A stretch of DNA of 64,000 bases. It comes from JANMES01 sp038329865. Lineage in GTDB: Bacteria > Planctomycetota > Phycisphaerae > Tepidisphaerales > Tepidisphaeraceae. The stretch's first letter is position 1. The number at the start of each line of letters is the position of its first letter. Shown here in pieces: positions 61,275 to 64,000 of the stretch. The notes under the pieces were generated by a model, which made no database searches, was not told where the DNA came from, and worked only from the letters and a program-made list of their open reading frames with translations. Location of the stretch: assembly GCA_038329865.1 (NCBI GenBank), contig JBBQNK010000019.1, positions 1 through 64,000 on the forward strand. Direction: 5' to 3'. The position numbers and the translations under genes were made by a program.

Positions 61275-62264
61275 TCACCATTTCACGTCTTTACGGGCCT
61301 CTATTGGATGCTTTTGCTGCAGTTCGTGAATCAGATCCGTTTCGTCTTCGTTCAGATCCTTCGGCACAATAATTTTTACCACCACGAACTGGTCGCCGAC
61401 TTCTTCCTTACGCTTCACGCCCATGCCCTTGATGCGGAGCTTGGCGCCACTGTTCGTGCCGGGCGGAATGGTGACGGTGACTTTGCCTTCGAGCGTCGGC
61501 ACTTCCAGTTTCGTGCCGAGTAATGCTTCGTAAATGCTGATCGGCGTGTCGAGCAGAATGTTGAGACCTTCACGGCGGAAGTATTCGTGCGGGCGAACGC
61601 TGGCGATGATGTACAGATCGCCCGGCTCACCGCCGGCGGAGTCGCCTTTGCCCTTGAGGCGGATTTTACTGCCGTCTTTCACGCCTGGCGGGATTTTGAT
61701 GTCGATCGTCTCGAGCTTCCCACCGCGATTAATCTGCAGCGGCAGGGCAGTGCCGCGCACCGCCTGCTCGAACGTGAGCGTGACCGGATGCTCGATGTCG
61801 CGCCCGCGCGGAATGTCCTGCTGCCGGGCGCGCCCGCGACCGGTGGCGCCGGGTCCGCCGCGCTGTCCGAAGATAGATTCGAAGATTTCGGAAAAATCTC
61901 CGCTCCCCTGGCCGCCGTTGAAGTTGAAATCCTGCGGGGACGGCCCTCGTCCGCCACTGCGACCGCCGCGGGCGCCTTGTTGCGCTCGTCGGAAGGCTTC
62001 GAACGGGTCGCCGTCGCCCTGCCCGCCCGGCTGCCCGCCGCCACTCACGCCGGCGTGGCCGAACTGGTCGTAGTTGGCTCGCTTGGTGTCGTCCGACAGA
62101 ACGTCGTACGCTTCCTGCGCTTCCTTGAACTTTTCGGTGCTGGCCGAATCACCTTTATTCACGTCAGGGTGATGCTTGCGTACCAGCCGGCGGTGTGCTT
62201 TTTTAATCTCGTCCGCCGACGCAGTGCGGGGAACGCCTAGAATTTCGTAATAGTCTCTGGCCAT
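61275..62264 (-). CDS. CbpA-type J-domain co-chaperone
   Basis: A 329-residue J protein. The J domain at residues 1-70 has the HPD motif at 32-34 (RKHHPDVNKG). A Gly/Arg/Gln-rich linker follows (GGRSGGRGPSPQDFNFNGG), then two beta-barrel C-terminal domains (DIEHPVTLTFEQAVRGTALPLQINRGG). No zinc-finger CxxCxGxG repeats occur, so it is CbpA-like (type B) rather than true DnaJ. It stimulates DnaK. Start ATG 62264 fits MARDYYEILGVPRTA. Confidence 0.93.
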   Translation of the reverse strand: MARDYYEILGVPRTASADEIKKAHRRLVRKHHPDVNKGDSASTEKFKEAQEAYDVLSDDTKRANYDQFGHAGVSGGGQPGGQGDGDPFEAFRRAQQGARGGRSGGRGPSPQDFNFNGGQGSGDFSEIFESIFGQRGGPGATGRGRARQQDIPRGRDIEHPVTLTFEQAVRGTALPLQINRGGKLETIDIKIPPGVKDGSKIRLKGKGDSAGGEPGDLYIIASVRPHEYFRREGLNILLDTPISIYEALLGTKLEVPTLEGKVTVTIPPGTNSGAKLRIKGMGVKRKEEVGDQFVVVKIIVPKDLNEDETDLIHELQQKHPIEARKDVKW

Positions 62265-62344
62265 GGTGTTTGCGGAATTGTAGCAGGCGAGCGTTTGAAA
62301 ACGTAATGCCGTACTTTGCCTTCTCCGCAACATGGGCTTCCTAG

Positions 62345-62532
62345 CCTTCATGTAGCATGGGCTACCAGCCCATGTCAGACGGCGTGACCGCGCTGGCGGC
62401 ATAAACAATTAGCAAAACCACGCGGCGGGGTGGGATTCGGATTAGTGTTGACGCCGGGCTTTGCTAACTGGCGACCTCTCTTGAGGGTGTTACTTGGTTT
62501 GACACGGGCTGGTAGCCCGTGCTTCGTGAAGG
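62345..62532. repeat. REPIN-like inverted pair, GTAGCATGGGCTACCAGCCC family, copy 2
   Basis: The left side has GTAG (62352-62355), then CATGGGCT-acc-AGCCCATG. The right side has CACGGGCT-ggt-AGCCCGTG and then CTTC, a variant foot. The loop (62377-62500) shares segments with copy 1 (38677-38852): GGCGTGACC, AATTAGCAAAACCA and TTTGCTAACTGG. The right end runs into GAAGGAG, the ribosome-binding site of the next gene. It is placed in the divergent spacer between the J-protein and CoA-binding genes. Confidence 0.87.
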
Positions 62533-62540
62533 AGCATTGA

Positions 62541-62957
62541 ATGGGCGAGCGTGACACAACTACGCCGATGATTCAGAGGATGATTGCCGCCAAGCGGATC
62601 GCCGTCGTCGGGCTGAGCGACGATCCGTCTCGGCCGAGCTACGGCGTGGCGGCGTATCTTGTCAGCGTGGGGAAGGAAATCCTGCCGGTGAACCCGCAGG
62701 TGACATCGGTGATGGGGCTGAAATCTTACGCGTCGCTGGCGGCGATCGGCGGGCCGATCGATCTGGTCGACGTATTTCGCCGGGCGGAGTTTTGCCAGGA
62801 AATCGCCCGGCAGGCGGCGGCGGCGGGAGCCAAGGGGCTTTGGCTGCAGTCGGGCATTGTTTCGCCCGAGGCGCGGACGATTGCCGACTCCGCAGGCATG
62901 GATTACGTCGAAAATCGCTGTCTAATGGTCGAACATCGCCATCTTGCTGAGATTTAA
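62541..62957 (+). CDS. CoA-binding protein (YccU/succinyl-CoA synthetase-like fold)
   Basis: A 138-residue Rossmann-type CoA-binding protein. The Gly-rich loop motif reads 'IAVVGLSDDPSRPSYGVAAYLVSVGKEILPVNP'. 'GPIDLVDVFRRAEFCQEIARQAAAAGAKGLWLQSGI' follows, and the end contains 'ENRCLMVEHR'. A ligand-binding role in CoA metabolism is inferred. The start ATG has AAGGAG six bases upstream, next to a REPIN-like element. Confidence 0.9.
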   Translation: MGERDTTTPMIQRMIAAKRIAVVGLSDDPSRPSYGVAAYLVSVGKEILPVNPQVTSVMGLKSYASLAAIGGPIDLVDVFRRAEFCQEIARQAAAAGAKGLWLQSGIVSPEARTIADSAGMDYVENRCLMVEHRHLAEI

Positions 62958-62968
62958 TCGCAAAGAGG

Positions 62969-62997
62969 TTGAAATAGGACCACAATAGTCCTATATT
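62969..62997 (+). promoter_or_regulatory. Rrf2 autoregulatory promoter with palindromic operator
   Basis: TTGAAA (62969-62974) and TATATT (62992-62997) are 17 bp apart. A perfect 7-bp inverted repeat, ATAGGAC-cacaata-GTCCTAT (62974-62994), fills the spacer. Such placement suits repression by the encoded Rrf2 protein. Transcription would start about 62-65 bases into the last kilobase (near 63004), so the message would be almost leaderless at ATG 63007. Confidence 0.75.
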
Positions 62998-63006
62998 TAG
63001 CCGGTC

Positions 63007-63471
63007 ATGCTAGCACTTTCGAAAAAGACGGATTATGCCCTGATCAGCCTCGCCCATTTGGCGGAGCAGGCGGGGCGTGTCGCGTCGGCTAGGGAGATCG
63101 GTGAAGGCTTCGGCCTGCCGGTCGCCGTCGTCGCCAACATCCTCAAGTGCCTGCAGAAGAAAAAGATCCTGCAAAGCACCCGCGGCGTGAACGGCGGATA
63201 CAAAATCGCGACCGATCTCGCCGCCGTCTCGCTGTGGGACTTGATCGCGATCGTGGACCGCACCAGTGAGAACTGCGAGTGCGCCTACGACCTCGAAACC
63301 GCCAGCATGCAGCTCGGCCCAGTGGCGGCGCTGCATCTGAAGCTGACGCGGTTTCTGCGGGACGTGAAAATTTCCGACCTGGTGCTTCCGGGACAGCGAA
63401 TCGATGTTCCGCTGGAGCGCGTGAAAACAGTACGCAAAGCCGTCGCAACTGAACTCGCGATGGCGCATTAA
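63007..63471 (+). CDS. Rrf2 family regulator of Fe-S assembly
   Basis: A 154-residue Rrf2 winged-helix protein. The N-terminus (MLALSKKTDYALISLAHLAEQ) and the 'RGVNGGYKIA' wing are typical. A Cys pair (NCEC), plus one further Cys (ILKC), could bind an iron-sulfur cluster. Its position directly before an IscA/SufA-type gene and a probable sufB indicates control of Fe-S assembly (IscR/SufR analogue). No Shine-Dalgarno; the promoter above suggests a leaderless message. Confidence 0.9.
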   Translation: MLALSKKTDYALISLAHLAEQAGRVASAREIGEGFGLPVAVVANILKCLQKKKILQSTRGVNGGYKIATDLAAVSLWDLIAIVDRTSENCECAYDLETASMQLGPVAALHLKLTRFLRDVKISDLVLPGQRIDVPLERVKTVRKAVATELAMAH

Positions 63472-63495
63472 AATCGAACCTTCAAGGAGTTTGTT

Positions 63496-63831
63496 ATGCC
63501 TATTCTTCTTTCCGAAACCGCCGCCCGTGAGATCAAGACGATCATCACCCAGCAGAACCTGCCCGAAGCCGAGACGAAGCTCCGCGTCGGCGTCAAAGGC
63601 GGCGGCTGCAGCGGATTCTCGTACATGCTCGACCTCACCGAAGAGCCCAAAGGCGAGATGGACGAAGAGCTCGAATGCAACGGCGTGAAAATCCTCGTCG
63701 ATATGAAGAGCTACCTCTACCTCAACGGCGTAGAGATCGACTTCAAGGACGAAGTGATGGGCCGCGGGTTCGTGTTCAAGAACCCGAATGCCACAAGCAG
63801 CTGCGGCTGCGGTAGTTCATTCTCCGCTTAA
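63496..63831 (+). CDS. HesB/IscA/SufA-type iron-sulfur carrier
   Basis: A 111-residue A-type carrier. Three conserved cysteines are present: one in GGGCSGF and two in the C-terminal SSCGCGSS. It accepts clusters from the SUF scaffold and delivers them to targets. The start ATG follows CAAGGAGTTTGTT. It is preceded by the Rrf2 gene (24-bp gap) and followed by a decamer repeat, then the probable sufB. Confidence 0.95.
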   Translation: MPILLSETAAREIKTIITQQNLPEAETKLRVGVKGGGCSGFSYMLDLTEEPKGEMDEELECNGVKILVDMKSYLYLNGVEIDFKDEVMGRGFVFKNPNATSSCGCGSSFSA

Positions 63832-63842
63832 ACGCGGGAAGA

Positions 63843-63930
63843 AACCGCAGATGGACGCGGATGAACGCAGATTGAGAAGAAAATTCTCTGCTGCATTTCA
63901 ATCTGCGTGTATCTGCGTTCATCCGCGGTT
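63843..63930. repeat. Decamer-arm inverted repeat (CGCAGATGGA unit)
   Basis: The left arm reads CGCAGATGGA, CGCGGATGAA, CGCAGATTGA. The right arm reads TTCAATCTGCG, TGTATCTGCG, TTCATCCGCGG, TT. The period is 10 bp, with a loop of 20 bp. It lies between the IscA-type gene and the next gene. Solo arm remnants of the same family occur at 2931-2957, and a related element at 53633-53714. Confidence 0.88.
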
Positions 63931-63959
63931 CCATTGATTAGATTTGTAAGAGAGTTTCC

Positions 63960-64000
63960 ATGCCAACAGCTGATGCAGAAATCGAAGAACTCGCAGGCAA
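63960..64000 (+). CDS. Start of the next gene, probably sufB (partial)
   Basis: The frame begins ATG at 63960-63962 and encodes MPTADAEIEELAG to the window edge. AAGAGAG precedes it. The position after an Rrf2 regulator and an A-type carrier suggests SufB, but 13 residues are too few to identify it. Confidence 0.45.
   Translation, partial: MPTADAEIEELAG

Overview
The window is high-GC bacterial chromosomal DNA. It most likely comes from a planctomycete of the class Phycisphaerae, plausibly the Tepidisphaera/Humisphaera side. The support is the zinc-ribbon protein with a CGYDI...CPECG motif at 8049-8393, many secreted proteins with Thr/Pro/Ala-rich N-termini, an FAD-Rieske oxidoreductase, an M20 amidohydrolase, and very repeat-rich spacers between genes. 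The taxon is an inference from gene content, not from a marker tree.

Layout. 71-1346: a PIN-like small protein and a PfkB-type kinase. 1758-2930: recA with its own terminator. 3160-4919 (minus): a B12-binding radical SAM protein translationally coupled to a membrane protein. 5131-7998: alaS. 8049-8393 (minus): the zinc-ribbon protein. 8414-14447: a complete rpmF-plsX-fabH-fabD-fabG-acpP-fabF fatty acid cluster, followed by an orphan fliN and a DUF5658-like protein. 15471-18170: CCA-adding enzyme and M20 amidohydrolase. 18192-19963: FAD-Rieske oxidoreductase broken by a frameshift. 19967-21563: tautomerase and carboxymuconolactone decarboxylase, facing a TetR regulator. 21610-22851: an orphan rod-like flagellar protein and rex. 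24417-34988: an oligopeptide ABC transport locus with two substrate-binding proteins and two permease pairs but one ATPase pair. 35860-39572: phosphoesterase, ychF and a sigma-like protein with a membrane anchor. 39638-42172: clpC. 42360-44495: ferredoxin, a DedA protein and an unknown protein. 44753-46332: argC and a membrane protein. 46578-49841: secreted, phage-like and nuclease-like hypotheticals. 49874-51127: ispG. 51354-57794: secreted proteins, MBL hydrolase, Gfo/Idh oxidoreductase, an argD-type aminotransferase, a lipoprotein and trpF. 57968-62957: rhomboid protease, MoxR/ChlI-like ATPase, membrane protein, a CbpA-type J protein and a CoA-binding protein. 63007-64000: an Rrf2 regulator, an IscA/SufA-type carrier and the first codons of what is probably sufB.

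The most unusual feature lies between the genes. More than 30 spacers carry an inverted-repeat element with arms of 17-45 bp. The sequences are mostly unrelated, but they fall into a few architectures. (i) GTAG-footed palindromic arms in inverted pairs match the hallmark of REP sequences and REPINs. (ii) GC-rich self-palindromic arm pairs lack GTAG. (iii) In eleven elements of unrelated sequence (twelve arm pairs, because one element is nested in another), each arm is a tandem array with a period of exactly 7 bp. (iv) A few have arms with a period of 8-11 bp. Several families occur two or three times, some in opposite orientation and with conserved loops, so whole units appear to have been copied. 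In the fab cluster, seven consecutive gene junctions from plsX onward each carry a repeat, several of different type. Two start codons (fabH, fabF) directly abut an element and lack a Shine-Dalgarno sequence, and one element supplies the Shine-Dalgarno of an oppC-type gene. No gene resembling a transposase, reverse transcriptase or integrase was seen in the window.

No tRNA, rRNA or CRISPR array was recognised by eye.
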